Positions 11,299 to 24,110 are shown, counted from the stretch's first letter. The stretch: DNA of 64,000 nucleotides from Andrena cerasifolii (GCF_050908995.1 NC_135119.1:13268001-13332000), one strand, 5' to 3'. Translations and numbers: made by a program. The notes: generated from the sequence alone by a model not told the origin.

Positions 11299-14200
11299 CC
11301 TATACATCCCCAAAATGCCATAATTTATCGAGCAGTGCCAAGTAATTCGCATGTGCAATACATTATTTGTTTTCACAAGCACTGCAAATTCCTTAAATGA
11401 ACGTTAAGCCTGTTTCACACGAAAAAATTGTGCGGCTTATAAACGCATGTAAAACAGTCGGTAAAAACAGAGATATTTAAACAATGTGGAAAAAAAAATA
11501 GAAAGCATGGAAAATATCAGTCGTGGTTTACACTTTACAGAAGTGTGTCTTCCAACCGGGCGGCCCTTGGACTTCGAATTAATCAACAGTGACGAGTATC
11601 CGTGCTGAAGTTGGCCCCACCACTAGACACTCCATATGAGGAGACAGTACGACACGAATCGTTCAGAGAAATGTGTGCCAATAAGAGAAGACAACGTTCT
11701 TCTCCTGCGATACTATTTGACTTTTTGTTTCCATAGGATCGAGCGCTATTGTGCTCACACACGTACACGCACGAGAGAGCGCGACGCCGCGCGTGTGCGG
11801 GTCTATGGAGGTGTATACCAAGCGGGGCCCGAGTTAAACGTACTATGTTCTCTCGTGCTCCTCGTGCTGGCGGGACCTTGTTTCATGACCCACATAAAGC
11901 AAGGCCGTTAACACTACTCAGGGCTCGCGAACGTATGGGTGCGGGCCACTGCGAGCTACTCGCCGCTCTATGGGACCCCACGTGCCCCCTCCCCGCCCTC
12001 CCACCTAACCGCAACGTCAGGAGGCCCGACCTGCCCCCACCGCTCCCAGCGATACGCTACCAGCATGTGCCTGCATGTACCTGCACGTACCTTCGTTATT
12101 AGTTGTACACTGATAAGCGTGCATAAGATGAACCAGAGAAGATGTATCCTTCGTGGTGATCCTACGCGTGAAACAACTGCAGCCTCGTATAGCGTAAGCG
12201 TCTATCAGCGAGAGAGTTTTGCGGGGCCTTGCGTACAGGTTCCATGACAATCGCCGAGAATAATGCTTAATCCTCTTCTACGGATTATGACGGGCCGATG
12301 CATGCCTCCCCAGCGAATCGCAGGGAATTCGTACTAATTAGCAGGCCACCGGAGGAAAGCTTGAGAAATGTCTCGAATAGCCCTGAACGCAGAATCGCGT
12401 ATCCGAGGATCTACGGGAGACGAAGGAGGGGGAATGCACGATACTGGGTTTCGTGGATTTCGAGCTGAACGTCTGGATCCGTTGAAAAGAGAAATTACTG
12501 TTTCTGGGTGTTCCTTATATCGCGTGGAACGGCTCCGCGATGCCTAGCGCTGCGCCAAGAACGGCGAAGGAATCCTCCGTCTCCTCTCGGGAGCTCCTTA
12601 AATTACAGGGAATCTCGAAGTGGCGCGTGTCGAATCCGACTCCATCGTTTAACGATCGATAACGACGATCGGTCGGCGTGTATGCACGCTCTTCCCCGCC
12701 AGGGAACGTTCCGATCGCTATCGAAATTCCATCGCGCAGACATTCCGATTTCCACGGCGAAATCAGTGTCACTGTTACGTTTGCCAGGAGGCGATGCAAT
12801 AAAGGATACGTAAACCGAAAGTCGAGCGGGGAGGAAAAATGTCGCGGCGTGTCCTGGGTGTTGTTCGTGCACTTATGTAGCACTTATAGGATGTGTGCGC
12901 TGAATGTGCATCCGCCTATGTATGTGCGCGCACCTGACGAGTTAGTAGGTCACCCAGACGTAAGTCAGGCGGCGAGGATGCCTCGGTGTGCGTGGCGCGC
13001 GCACACGCCAACACCAACGGGGTATTATCGTGCCCATGGAGAACTGTGACTTCGAACGAGGCTCCATGAGGCACCTTGATCTTGACTGGACGCAAGGTCC
13101 ATTTCGCTGTCGACGCGCGTTCAATATCGCATTGCTTCTGTGTATTTAGTTTTGCGGTGCTCGCATCGACGCCATGTGCTGTACAGTAACCGTGCGCGTT
13201 GGGATGAACATGTCAAGAGATTACTGCTTTCTTGTACAATGATGATCAAAATGATGATTAATATGTTGACTGCCAGGGATGGGTACGTTGATGGTCTTGC
13301 CATAACGTGATATGTGCACCAGAATTGGTGCAACTGTAAGGTGCATACTGGGCTATATGAATAATAATGTATAACAGTTAGTCTGTTATATAAGTATTAC
13401 TATTTGACCAAAATTTTTATCGATGGTAGGTATCCATGGCAGTCAACGTTAAATCCGATAATTTTATATATGTATGTAATTAACTTTAACACTAGGTTTG
13501 TCCATATATATTAGTATTAGTTGTCTTTCTTAGGAACCGCTTTTACTCTATGCGATAAGAATAAGTGTATAAATTCTCCTAGTTAGGTTATGGTATTTTT
13601 TTTTATCTTCACATCGTTTTTTTCGAGCACCGTTGTAAACTGACAAGTTTCTCGAAGAAAGTGAATACGGTAATAGAAAAGGTTTGATCACTTTGCATTG
13701 CAGCAGGGTGTAGTAGAAATTTTGTTAGTCTTTCAGTTTGCATCTTCTGCAATGTATTCAAGTTCTTTATAAATGGTGCACACGACAAAAAATAAGTCGT
13801 ATGAAACTACCCCAAATGCATGAAAGCAAAAGATGGGGAAGATCTCCCTTCTCCCTTCTCCCTTCTTAGAGATATTTCTACTATTTTTTACGATTGATTA
13901 TACGAAAAGTTGGCGCACATAAAATCAGTAGGCTGAGCTCTTAGGAGTGCGGATCACAGATACTGTAGTCTGTTGGTAAATCAGTGACTAACAGACTACT
14001 GTTTTAATTCATATTAAATCCTTCATATTTGAAAAAGTGTTTCTTAACTATATTTATATAACAAATTTCTCATTTTGTAACGATGATTTAATTTTTATGT
14101 ATTGCACTCAAGGTGAACATAAGTTTGAATTTTAAGAATTTCTTATCGAAGAACTTAATAATTATCATGAATAACAAGGGTCGTAAGGAACAAAATCTAC

Positions 14201-14867
14201 CATAGTGGATTTGCGTAAGGTGTACGCAACGACATCTTCCACGTAGAAACGAACAAGTTTAGCAGATACACTTCTATACCGATAAGCCATCGTACTGCAC
14301 TAAATTTCAATTCGTGCCTCTTATATTCTATGTTAGCGATATGTATGAATCAATGTATTTGCGGCTGTACTTCCGAAAACCGGTCAAACCCGATTAGGCT
14401 GAAATTTTGAAAATAGCTTCATTTTGCATAAAAAAACGTTTGCAAGAAGGATTTTTGGCGACTCGAATTTTTTTTTGTAAGCACTAATTGTAAGCCATCG
14501 ATGTACAATAGGAAATTTTTTTTAATGTAGGTTAGTCCGTTGTTGTTCTAACTGCCTGAATTACTATGACATAAATACGACAGCGATTTCAAGTGATGTA
14601 TATGTAACGATAAAAGCGTTAATTTAGTAAATGTATACAATTCCCAGCAGTTCATATGTCAATGTATGCCTAAAATGAATATAACCACAACCTACAATCG
14701 TCCGAAAATGCATACATTGACTCCATCATGCTTTTATTGTGGCTCGTATATCCAGCTATCGCTTCAGAGTAGGCGCCATCTCGTATCCACTAGCTGAACT
14801 AAATTTGTCACGTGACTTGCTCTGTATTATCGCCAATATGGCGGAATTCGTATTTGGGAGTGCAGAC
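11299..14867. other. No recognised gene; GC-rich patch 11.7-13.1 kb
   Basis: Around 11700-13150 the base composition shifts to GC-rich, CpG-containing DNA with CA/GT and CGCG-type runs, and several frames of 90-120 codons overlap on both strands. None shows a signal peptide, domain or convincing splice pair. It could be a promoter or 5' untranslated region of a gene not otherwise visible, or a cis-regulatory block. The rest is AT-rich and featureless. Confidence 0.4.
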
Positions 14868-15180
14868 ACGAGAATACGCTTTTCGTCCTTATATGAGCAG
14901 ATTTTGAGCTGGGTGAGGTCTCATTCGAAAGAGGAAGGTTCGGTGCAGCGCGCTCTGATCATCGTTTGAGTCACAAAACTCTTTTAGTGACCTAAAAATA
15001 CTTGGATTCATGCGGGTGTATTTTGTCGACTTTTGCACTACTTTGAACACTCAGATTATTAGATATCAACACAATCTCGGCGAGCCATGACCAGAGCGCG
15101 CTGCACTGAACCTTCCTCTTTCGAATAAGACCTCGCTGGGCCCAAAATTCGCTCATATAAGGACGAAAAGCGTATTCTAC
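14868..15180. repeat. Inverted repeat, arms about 95-100 bp
   Basis: Left arm 14868-14964 (start GAGAATACGCTTTTCGTCC) is repeated inverted at about 15077-15178 with roughly 90% identity by eye. The loop is about 110 bp. It could be a foldback element; no target duplication was located. Confidence 0.75.
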
Positions 15181-16127
15181 TAAACCCATGTTTCGGGCCA
15201 GATTATGTCGGTATACAGCGCACTGCATTACCCGTGTCTACCCCCGTAAGGCGTCTACCTACAAGAGAGAACAATCGCGGTCGCTGGTCCCGTGACTCGC
15301 AGGAGAATAATAAAGAGAATGCATTGAATAACTGTTGTATCCGATTCTCCGCTCTGTCGGTAAGTTAGGGAACGACATTGAAACGGTAAAAAAAATTCGA
15401 GTCTAAAAGCATACAAAAATGTATTCATACGAGAATATCGGAAGGATTCGGAAGGTTATCAAGTGACAGAAACATATCGAGTTTATTATCGTCATTCAAT
15501 TAAGAATTCTTTCCAATTATAAGTAAAAGTCCCCCCGATAGTCTTTGGGCTAGCATTTTTTCAAGATTCGAGTGGATCGGAAATCTGTAATCAACTACAT
15601 CTCTTTTCAATGCAACAAATAGCCTTGAGAACATGATTTTATCGACTCGGTAATTGCAGAAATGTAAACGCTTTATTAACGTAATAACACAGAATAAATT
15701 GCGTTTATCTGGCAAATTGTGGTAATCTTTTATTCTGTTGCACGAATCTTCTGCATATTCATACTAGACGAGAAGCGATAACGTTGCCGATGTGCGAAAC
15801 AGTGGTTTGATTAGCAGAATTAGCGATTCGCATCAACTCCTCGCGAGCTGTACAATATACATTCAGCTCAAGGCTTAACAGATACAGAGAACTTTTATGT
15901 AGAAAGTTACGTGTCAAGCGGGTGACACGCTACTGTTATTTGCGGTAGGGTAGCAGGGAGCGAGTGTAGGGGTGAATAAAACTACTGACGATTCGTGCAG
16001 TTTGCAGATGTCTTGTGTAGTTGATCGCAGGCAAAGAGTCTGGTTCACTCTAGTAGACAACGGTCGATGGTAGATGGTAAATGAAACAATAAATCCCTCG
16101 CAGCTTTCACGATCCGCGATGTCCGGT
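15181..16127. other. 3' flank of the glycine-rich gene
   Basis: No coding signal. Because the glycine-rich gene is on minus and stops at 16128, its 3' untranslated region should lie here. Confidence 0.5.
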
Positions 16128-18349
16128 TTACTTAATCTTGCCCGCTCCTACTTTGTACGTGCCCTTGCCGCTGGAATCGATGTTGGCTGCACTGCTGCTG
16201 TAGACTCCCTTGGCACCGCTTACGGTACCGCTCTTGTCCACACCCTCGTCGATATCACCCATACGGTTGAACAGACTAATTCAATGATAACAGTAGAATT
16301 AATCGTTTAATAGTTGATTGAGTTGTTTCGAGTCCGTGACAGGCATACAGAATTAGTCGGTATGCTGTTTAAGCGCAAATGATTGATACTTACTCTACTC
16401 CATGGCCGCCGTTGCCATTGTAACCGCCTAAGCCTCCGAAGCCTCCAGCGCCAGCGTTTGCGTTCGCGTTGGCACTCGCGGATGCACCTGCTTGAGCGTT
16501 TGCGTTCGCAAGAGCGTTTGCATTTGCATTTGCATTTGCACTCGCGCTAGCATAAGCGTTCGCGGTGGCACTCGATCCACCGTATCCACCCTTGCCGCCG
16601 TACCCACCGGCTCCACCATCGTAGCCTCCGCTTCCAGCCCCACCTGCCCCACCTCCGTAGCCTCCGCTACCAGCTCCACCCGCTCCACCACCGCCGTAGC
16701 CTCCACTTCCAGCCCCACCTCCGGCGCCGTCGTAACCACCGGCGCCAGCTCCACCTCTGCCACCACCTGCGCTACCACCGTATCCACCGGCTCCTGCTCC
16801 ACCTGCGCCGCCACCGTATCCACCGGCTCCTGCTCCACTACCGGCTCCACCGTAACCACCGGAGCCACCACTTCCACAGCCTCCAAGACCACAGCCGCCA
16901 CCTGGGCTACCGCCTGCTCCGCCACCTCCGTGACCTGAACCTCCATTTCCACAGCCTGCGGGGCCGCAACCACCACCGGATGCTCCGGCTCCACCTCCAG
17001 CACCGGCGCCCCCGTAACCTCCCACTCCACCTCCTGCTCCAGATCCTCCAAATCCTCCAGCGCCACCTCCAGCACCGGCTCCGTGTCCTCCAGCGCCAGA
17101 TCCTCCGAATCTTCCAGATCCACCGCCTCTGCCGCCACCTCCACCGTGACCACCTCCAGCACCAGCTCCTCCGTGTCCTCCAGCTCCACCTCCAGCACCA
17201 GATCCCCCGAATCCTCCGGATCCACCGCCATTACCACTGCCTCTGCCGCCACCTCCACCGTGACCACCTCCGGTATCACCACTTCCGCAGCCTCCAGGGC
17301 CGCAGCCACCACCGGGTGATCCGCCGCAATTTCCGGAGCTGCAACCACCTCCCTTGGAACCACCGGCGCCATAACCGCCACCGAAACCGCCCCCGGCACC
17401 ACCACCGCTTCCAAATCCTCCGCCACCACCGAAACCTCCTCCACTGCCTCCTCCGCCGCCACCACCTCCGCCGAATCCTCCACCGAATCCGCTCCCTAGT
17501 CCACCACCTAGTCCTCCGCCCGCCAACGACTTCAGAAGATTCTCCGCTCCGTTAAACGCGATTGCGTTGCGTTTCGCCCTCGTCTCTGCATCTGATTCGA
17601 CGTTTACATATTAATTGTGAATGACGGGCTAATTTTAGCAACCACTTAGCAGGTAAAACGCGAGACGCGTACTGCAACAACTTTATTCATATCAGTCTAC
17701 CAGGTCTACCTCGTCGCATCGTGATGTAATTAAAAACTGATGTACGTTAAAAGTAATCACTGTTATTAGCAGACTAAGATTGAATTACAATTTCCCAGAT
17801 AAACGGTTAAACGGAGGAGCGCGATGGTACGCGGTGTCGCGTTGGCAAAGGTATATTCATCTTACTACCTCCTTAGGTATATCTTCACCCGGGAAATATG
17901 GGCGACCGAGGGGCAAAAGGGGCAGTTGCCCTCTGGCTTTTGGGAAAAAACGTTTATTTTTAAAAATTAATCTTCATTAAATTTATACTAAAATAGTGAA
18001 TATTTTGAAATTTTCGGGTTAAATTTGTAATGAAATCGGCACTACAAAATGGGTTTAAAGAAGCAAGAGGGATGCCCCACTCGCACCGTGTGTTTCATGA
18101 TCCGATTCGTCGATGTCATTGCCAGGGGTTGTTTTTTCACCACTGGAAAAAAGTGTACGGACACCGTTGCCGGGAAAGGGGTGCACAGACTTCGTTTCTT
18201 CGCAATAAGAAAGACGCGATCGACGTTACGAAAGATTCTAATGTATGTACGGAGAACGCAAAGAAAGAAACGTGAAAAAGAATACCTTGTGCGTGGACGC
18301 AGACAAGAGCCATCAGTGCGAATAGCACGTTCACCCGATACCGCCACAT
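16128..18349 (-). CDS. Secreted glycine-rich, cuticle-type protein with furin-like site (3 exons)
   Basis: Exons are 18286-18349, 16394-17591 and 16128-16275 (minus), giving 469 residues. Phases agree at both joins, and intron 2 has a GTAAGT donor. Residues 1-21 form a signal peptide ending VCVHAQ. Residues 22-29 (DAETRAKR) end in an RAKR furin-type motif, so the mature chain may start at NAIAFNG. Next comes a very long Gly-rich region of GGAGGYGG-like repeats with cysteine pairs (GGGCGPGGCG three times), then an alternating Ala-Asn/Ala-Ser tract. A charged tail in exon 3 (from LFNRMGDIDEGVDKSG) ends YKVGAGKIK. Such composition is typical of insect structural cuticle, silk or glue proteins; a role in extracellular matrix is inference. 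The apparent long frames on the other strand and frame are low-complexity shadows. Confidence 0.85.
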
Positions 18350-18395
18350 GATGTAGGATCGATTCTTCTATTCCGCTTGTTCGCCAGCCGCTCAT

Positions 18396-18404
18396 CTTTA
18401 TATA
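18396..18404 (-). promoter_or_regulatory. TATA box of the glycine-rich gene
   Basis: TATATAAAG on minus lies about 50 bp upstream of the ATG at 18349. This leaves a short leader of roughly 20-25 bases if transcription starts about 30 bases downstream. TATA promoters are common for strongly expressed cuticle-type genes. Confidence 0.65.
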
Positions 18405-18409
18405 GTCCC

Positions 18410-19215
18410 TCCCACTCTGATTTCCCGCGGTTCTTCCTCAAACTATGGCGTTTCTTCGAACGCGGATCTAAGCGCAAAATGGCAGGGAGGGCAAAAAAAC
18501 ACGTCCGTTGGCCAAGGCTAAGGTAACTACTGATCGTCATCCGCTAATCCCGGCCTCTGCCTTGTTTGCAAGCATCCTCCGACAAGCGAACGCGAACGCG
18601 ATCGCCTCCAGCAAAAGCAGACGTCGTTGAACTTTCAGATCCACGCCGACGTCGGCCTTGTCATACGTGTTACCGTTTTCTCTTTCCTCCTCGAGCAAAA
18701 GCTTCCGATGCCGAAACGGCTGGAAATTGGCACAGTGAAAAGTTCGCAATTAGCAGAGGAACCCGAGCATCCCACGCACTTGCGTCGCGGCTTTTCTGCC
18801 GACTCGAAATCCTTGAAGCTATGTACATACGTAACGTCAGACAAGTATCCTTCTACTTTCTCGCGTCTGCTTCGTCTAAGCATTTTTATTAGCATAATCA
18901 AGAGACGCGGGAGTGTCTGGCATCAAGTTCACGCGCAGCGCCACGCAGCGCGAGACACCCAGTGCCTCTATTACGTGAGTCGGTTTTTTCAAGAACACTT
19001 CGATTATCGAATCTCAATAATGGTTGATCCGATTAATTTTTTAATGTTCTCAATGGATAGCTTGGGTTCGATTTGCATTAAAAAAGTGTCTTAGTTTTGT
19101 TCCTACGTGCATTACGAGCGGAGATATTTCGATGCAAAGTTCTATTTTGGCGAATTTGCGATTAAGATACTCCGTTTTCGTCAACGTCAAGTGTGGGCAA
19201 GAGGGGTGCGTGGAA
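18410..19215. other. No gene seen
   Basis: Open frames of 60-155 codons overlap on both strands without domain, signal or splice support. I see only the upstream flank of the glycine-rich gene. Confidence 0.5.
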
Positions 19216-19540
19216 AGTTCTCAGTTCTTTCGGCCCGCTCGGTTCTCTTTGAGCCGCTCGCAAAAATTCGAGTTCTCAGTTCTTTCGGCCCGCTCGGTTC
19301 TCTTTGAGCCGCTCGCAAAAATTCGAGTTCTCGGTTCTATTCGAGCCGCTCGGTTCCCTTCAAACCGCTCAGTTCTCTTCGAGCCACTCGAAAAAATTCA
19401 AGTTCTCGGTTTTCTTCGAGCTACTCGGTTCTTTCGAGCCGCTCGCTTTTTTCGAGTACTCGGCCCGGTTCGGTTCTTCGAGCCGACTCAGACTCGGCTC
19501 GCTTTTTCCGAGTACTCGAACAGCTCTAGTAGCTAGTCGC
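19216..19540. repeat. Tandem repeat, 55-bp unit with 19-bp subunits
   Basis: Near-identical 55-bp copies start at 19216, 19271 and 19326, each opening AGTTCTC. They are followed by diverged subunits of about 19 bp around a TTCGAGCCGCTCGG core. The open frames here are products of the repeat. Confidence 0.85.
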
Positions 19541-19744
19541 ATCACGATTTTCGTAAATACACAATTTATATCGAGACTAAGGGGGCTAGCCACACCTGGC
19601 GACTTCGGCGCCCAACCCCCCGGGGGTTCGCTTAGCTCGCCCCCTTCGTTACTGGTACACTTTTTGGAAGAAACACTTTTACGTTGCGCAGGTGTTTACG
19701 TTTGCTGTTTTTTATATAGACAGAAAATATAAGCTGTTTTAAAT

Positions 19745-21035
19745 TCAGAACATCTTTATTTACAATACTTCATTCCAAACAATATTTTCAATAGCTTTTG
19801 AACTTTGAATTTGTATACTATTTTTTGAGCGGCATCTTGACAAGGCAACATATAATTGTCCGTGGCTGAATAAAGGCCTGTTGAGGTATATTCCAACATA
19901 ATCAAAACTCTGTCCTTGAGACTTATTAATAGTTATATCAAATGCTAAAACTGTGGGAAATTGCCTTCTGTGTAGCACGATTAATAACTTGCTTGCATTT
20001 GTATCGCCTGTATCCAATTTAATACGTGGAAGGAACACAGCTTCTTCAGCATGATCACCAGTCATAATTTTGCCGGTAATTAAATGCTTATGCAATTTAA
20101 CTATTTGTAAACGTGTACTATTGCAAAGGCCATCCTTAATGCTTAAATTTCGAATGAGCATGACAACTGATCCTACTTTCAGATGTAATTTATGCACAGG
20201 GAATCCAGGAAAGTTTAATGAATTCAAATATTCAATCTGATATTCTAACTGCATATCTTCATCCGTTTGATCACCTCCTCGAGGTTTAGCTGTATCTATA
20301 CTCAAATAGGTATGATCTTCTCCATCAACCAGTTGCAATATTTTCTTATTCAGTGCGCGTATATCATCGTTATAGTAGGCTAATATAATTCTGTCAGAAA
20401 ATCAGTATTTCAGGAAATGGATTTGTATATATCACGAATGATGTCTAATGATTTCCAGGATTCTTGAATCTCCAAATTTTCAATAATGCCGTTGCCGATA
20501 TCTAATAACCAGTTTGCATGTTCAACATCAGACGATCTCATATTTTTTGATAACTTTAATTGGGTACATTTGGAACATATTGTAGTTGATTTTAAAGTGG
20601 ACTTTACAATTTGTAATGGTGGGGCATATTTTATAACAGGTAAAACTTGAAAATCTCCACCGAAGATTACAAATTTACCACCAAAAGACCTGCTATCATT
20701 ACAGAGATCTTGAAGTAATTCATCAACCATTTCCAGTTCCCTACTTGGAAGCCTCGTCCCAAATAATTACGTCTGTTGCATATAAGTAAATTTTATCTTT
20801 CGCATTTTTGAAATAGCACTTTGAATACGTATCTATTTCTATTGGCAAGTTAAATACACGGTACGATGTTGCCTCCTGACATCAATATTGAAGCAATTCC
20901 TGTCTACGCAACAGTGATAATTTTTTTGTCGTTTGCACACAGAAAATGTATCAAACAATTATATAGATACGTTTTACCAGTTCCTCCAGGTCCATTCACG
21001 CATAGTACTGCAGCACTGATACCTGTTTTATGGGG
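19745..21035 (-). pseudogene. Broken Helitron/PIF1-type helicase fragment
   Basis: On minus, the Walker A motif NGPGGTGK lies near 20985, a WDEASK motif II near 20750, and GGDFQVLPV in the frame 20410-20730. The C-terminal helicase core lies in the frame 19760-20338 (INKSQGQSFDYVGIYL and LYVALSRCRS). These belong to Helitron helicase domains. A stop and frame change follow WDEASK, another break lies near 20340-20410, and the Rep endonuclease part is absent. The coding trace ends abruptly near 21035, so this is a 5'-truncated, inactive copy. Confidence 0.85.
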
Positions 21036-22955
21036 TTGCACTGCGTTGCTACGCGCGGCGTCGCCGGAGCGAGCACGAGTGCTGTGAGCGGCGATGGGGA
21101 GGAGGCGGGAGAATAAGTTCTCTATAGAACTACCTGCCGTTTCCTCCCACTAACGCGCGAAGGTGGCCGTGGGGTCTTCCAATTAGTGAGTAAACTGCAA
21201 AAGTCCCACACTAAACCGACGCCTCCGTGCGAAACCCTCCCGTGAAACAGTCAGGGTCCTATGAGGATTTCCCCACGTAAAAATACGGGCTAGAAAGGAT
21301 CGCCGATTTCTACATTCACAAGATTGCCTCACCAAAGCGACTTTTCCTCTTGGAACCGTGAGCCGCCTGGCTCGGTCGCTGCAAGCAGCGTTGCCAGGAA
21401 ATTTTTCTACCCTAGAGACGAGGTGGCATTACACACAGTTACATAGACTACACTGCATTCCACTTTAGAGTAGACTCGTTCTGCGCAGGGATATACTGTT
21501 GATTGGTAGGGAACCGGCAAGGAAAGTGCTACGACCAATCGCGTGTGTCAGATCCGTGGGAGCTGCGCAGATCGGTCGCAAATCCGTAAGGGCGTAAGTC
21601 TATTCTTATATGGAATGTAGGATAGAAACTAAAAGTACATTAATGAATTATCGCTAGCGAATTAAAAAGTAAAAATAATGTAATAAATTCAATACTATAA
21701 AACTAATGAATTAATTTTTAAAAATATTTTCCTGCTGCTAGTAAGTAGATACGTATTGCTTAACGCTCGATCACAGAGTGACGAGTATCCACGCTCTCGT
21801 CACTGATCTCGAGAACAAATGTTCATTTGTTTATATTCCGCCTCCACTTTATCGCTGAGCCTCTCTGTTATTCCTTTCTGACATAAAGGACGTAAGAGAG
21901 ACGATATAAGGCGGCACCAAACTACGTCGCTATAGGTACTTGGCGTTTGAGATCGACGTTCCGACGAATGTGATATTGTAACGTCGTGTTCGTTTTCACT
22001 CACGATCACACTATACATATTACCAGAAAAATACTGGTAATTTCTTTGGTTTTCATTCTCCGCTTACAAATAGCTTGAAAATTGTAATAGAATAGGAAAA
22101 CCGAAAAAATTACCGGTAAGTATAGGTTAATATACCGGTATTTTCGGTATTTCGGTTTATGTGAGGGTTACGAAGGTACAACCGAAAAATATCGGTATTT
22201 TACGTACCGGTAGGAGTCTCTGCTTGTGGCGACGCTACTCCAAGCATGAACCTATCACAGGCCCATGACTCCAAGAGCAAAGAGCAACTCACGGCTGCTC
22301 GTGCGAGCAAATGATTGAACGACTCTTAATGGTTCCCAAAGTCATACGAAGAATAACTGAAAATTATGAGAAATATTTGTTAATCAGTTAGGAACTCTAC
22401 AGAGCCACGAAACCAATAACACTATAAAATTTTGCTTAACGAACAACGAATCCTTAATTTCTTAATAAAGCTTTAATACACCTTTTTATCTTCTTGCGTT
22501 CCTAAAGACGCTCTACAATTTAGTATCAAGTTTTCGGTACACTGTATGTATATATACATAGGAATGCATGTTATATGTATACTAACAAATAGATCAACGG
22601 CAGAGCAAGGCTTCTTGGAACAAACGGTCACAGCGTAATTCTACGTGTAAACATAAATCGAAGATGTAGAATAAAAATTCTTTCGTATGGCGCTTGGTTC
22701 TCGAACAATTTAAATTTGTAAATTCGTTGAGGACGCCTACATTTCTAGGACTCTCGAATCTTAACGGATTCCACTATACACGAATACGTCAACAATGTCA
22801 TGAAGTATATTAATTGATAGGATATTTAAGCAATTCTAATAATCGTATTTATTAACCTATTACATTTAATAATTATTGAATTGTTGCATTTAGTTTCACG
22901 TACAAATTGTTGCGCAACGAATAAAAAAATTATAAAGTGATTTCATAAATGATAA
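21036..22955. other. No gene; repeat-derived DNA
   Basis: A GC-richer 400-bp block follows the Helitron fragment, then AT-rich sequence. Positions 22020-22215 contain many ACCGGTA/TACCGGT and CGAAAA/TTTCGG mirror motifs, as found inside foldback transposons. No coding exon was found. Confidence 0.45.
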
Positions 22956-22959
22956 TCCG

Positions 22960-23115
22960 CCATCCCCGCTACTTCTTTTAGAGTTGCCGCGGCGAGAAAA
23001 ACTGAGAATGAGTGAGAGGCCACCGTAATTTATGGCTTGTCACTGTCACCTGCCTTCTCGGTCGTTCTCAGTCCCTCTCACGTGGCGCGGTAGAGAATAA
23101 AGGCCAGCTGAATAG
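22960..23115. repeat. Imperfect inverted repeat of a dispersed family
   Basis: GAGTTGCCGCGGCGAGA with ACTGAGAATGAGTGAGAGG on the left is mirrored by CCTCTCACGTGGCGCGG with CGTTCTCAGTC on the right. A related sequence (GAGTCGCCGCGGCAGG, AATGAGCGAGAGGG) occurs at about 33187-33262. Probably two copies of one small transposon family. Confidence 0.55.
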
Positions 23116-23877
23116 ATTACCCGACTTCACAGTTGAAGCTGTAATTGGGATCTGACATGGGCGCGGGGCCTAGCCAAGATGGCGCCGATATGGGTACAAG
23201 ATACATGTTTTATATGCGATAATGTAGTTTTTTGCGAAAATATTCCTTTCTATGCAAAGTATTTATGATTGGGCAGGTTCAAATCCCGCTCAACGGAATT
23301 TCTGCAACGGCACGAGAACAGGCAGGGATTGATATGTACCCAACGAGCGCTTCTACTTTCCGCCACCAGATGTCGTGGTGACGGATGTCAGATCCCAATA
23401 CTGTATTTGTTTTATTTCAATTGAGATCCATCGCAAAAGTTGCATTGATATTGATAATTCAATCGATAGTGAGTTTACTTAGAACTAAGTAAACTCGACA
23501 AATTTTCGAATTTGATTTTTCCGAAAACGAAACTTCATACCAAGTATTATTACCTTGTATTTTCGACATATGTTTAAACGAGGAATGATCCCCTTGTTTG
23601 GTAGTAATATTTGTCCCGCCAAACTGTATATTTTGTCACACAAAAATTCTCAAATACTGTCCACTACATGCACATTTAAACCACATATCAATGACTTTCC
23701 TACGAAGTATGGATATCTAACATAATATTAAAAAAAAATTGCACTATTTCCGGGCTTTAAGGTGTTGTTCCCCCTTAATGTAATAACAGATCCTTGATCC
23801 AGAATAACACATGTATAACAAACCTGAACTTTCAAGTTTTCCATGTCATCATAAAATTGCAAAATTCTTTACTCTTT

Positions 23878-24110
23878 CCTTAGAGCATATAAACATGGAG
23901 GAAGCATGCAATGAGCGAGAATGTGGACGGCGGTAGAAAGAGAAAGATATACATTGGGGACACCCTCTCGCTTTCTAACATCAAAAGAAAAACACTGCCG
24001 CCCCTGGCACTAGAAATAGAGAGGCTGTCCCCCGTGTATATCTTTCTCTTTCGACCGCCGTCTACATTTTCGCCTATTGCATGCTTTCTCCATGTTTATA
24101 TGCTCTAAGG
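23878..24110. mobile_element. Foldback MITE, arms about 90 bp
   Basis: CCTTAGAGCATATAAACATG at the left is matched inverted at the right end (CATGTTTATATGCTCTAAGG). Similarity continues through AAGAGAAAGATATACA on each arm. The 65-codon frame inside it is incidental. Confidence 0.85.

Noticed and set aside
12508..13049. Several 90-120 codon frames on both strands
   Set aside because: They overlap each other in a GC-rich block, resemble no family, and lack splice signals that extend them.
16428..17555. Long open frames overlapping the Gly-rich exon in other frames and on plus
   Set aside because: They are compositional shadows of GGN-rich codons. They lack signal peptide, domains and splice context, whereas the chosen frame has all three exons in phase.
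19216..19540. Regular repeats that could suggest a CRISPR array
   Set aside because: Direct tandem units with no unique spacers, in an animal genome.
19586..19589. CTAG preceded by a CCCCCGGGGG hairpin as a Helitron 3' end (minus)
   Set aside because: The following base is not T, as a Helitron insertion between A and T requires, and no matching TC start was found.
19132..19732. Frames of 134 and 142 codons
   Set aside because: Created by the 55-bp tandem repeat; repeated SVLSARSVLFEPLAKIRV-like blocks in two frames follow the DNA period.
20866..21087. 73-codon plus-strand frame
   Set aside because: It is the antisense of the Helitron helicase Walker A region.
23911..24108. 65-codon frame
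   Set aside because: Lies wholly inside a foldback MITE arm pair.
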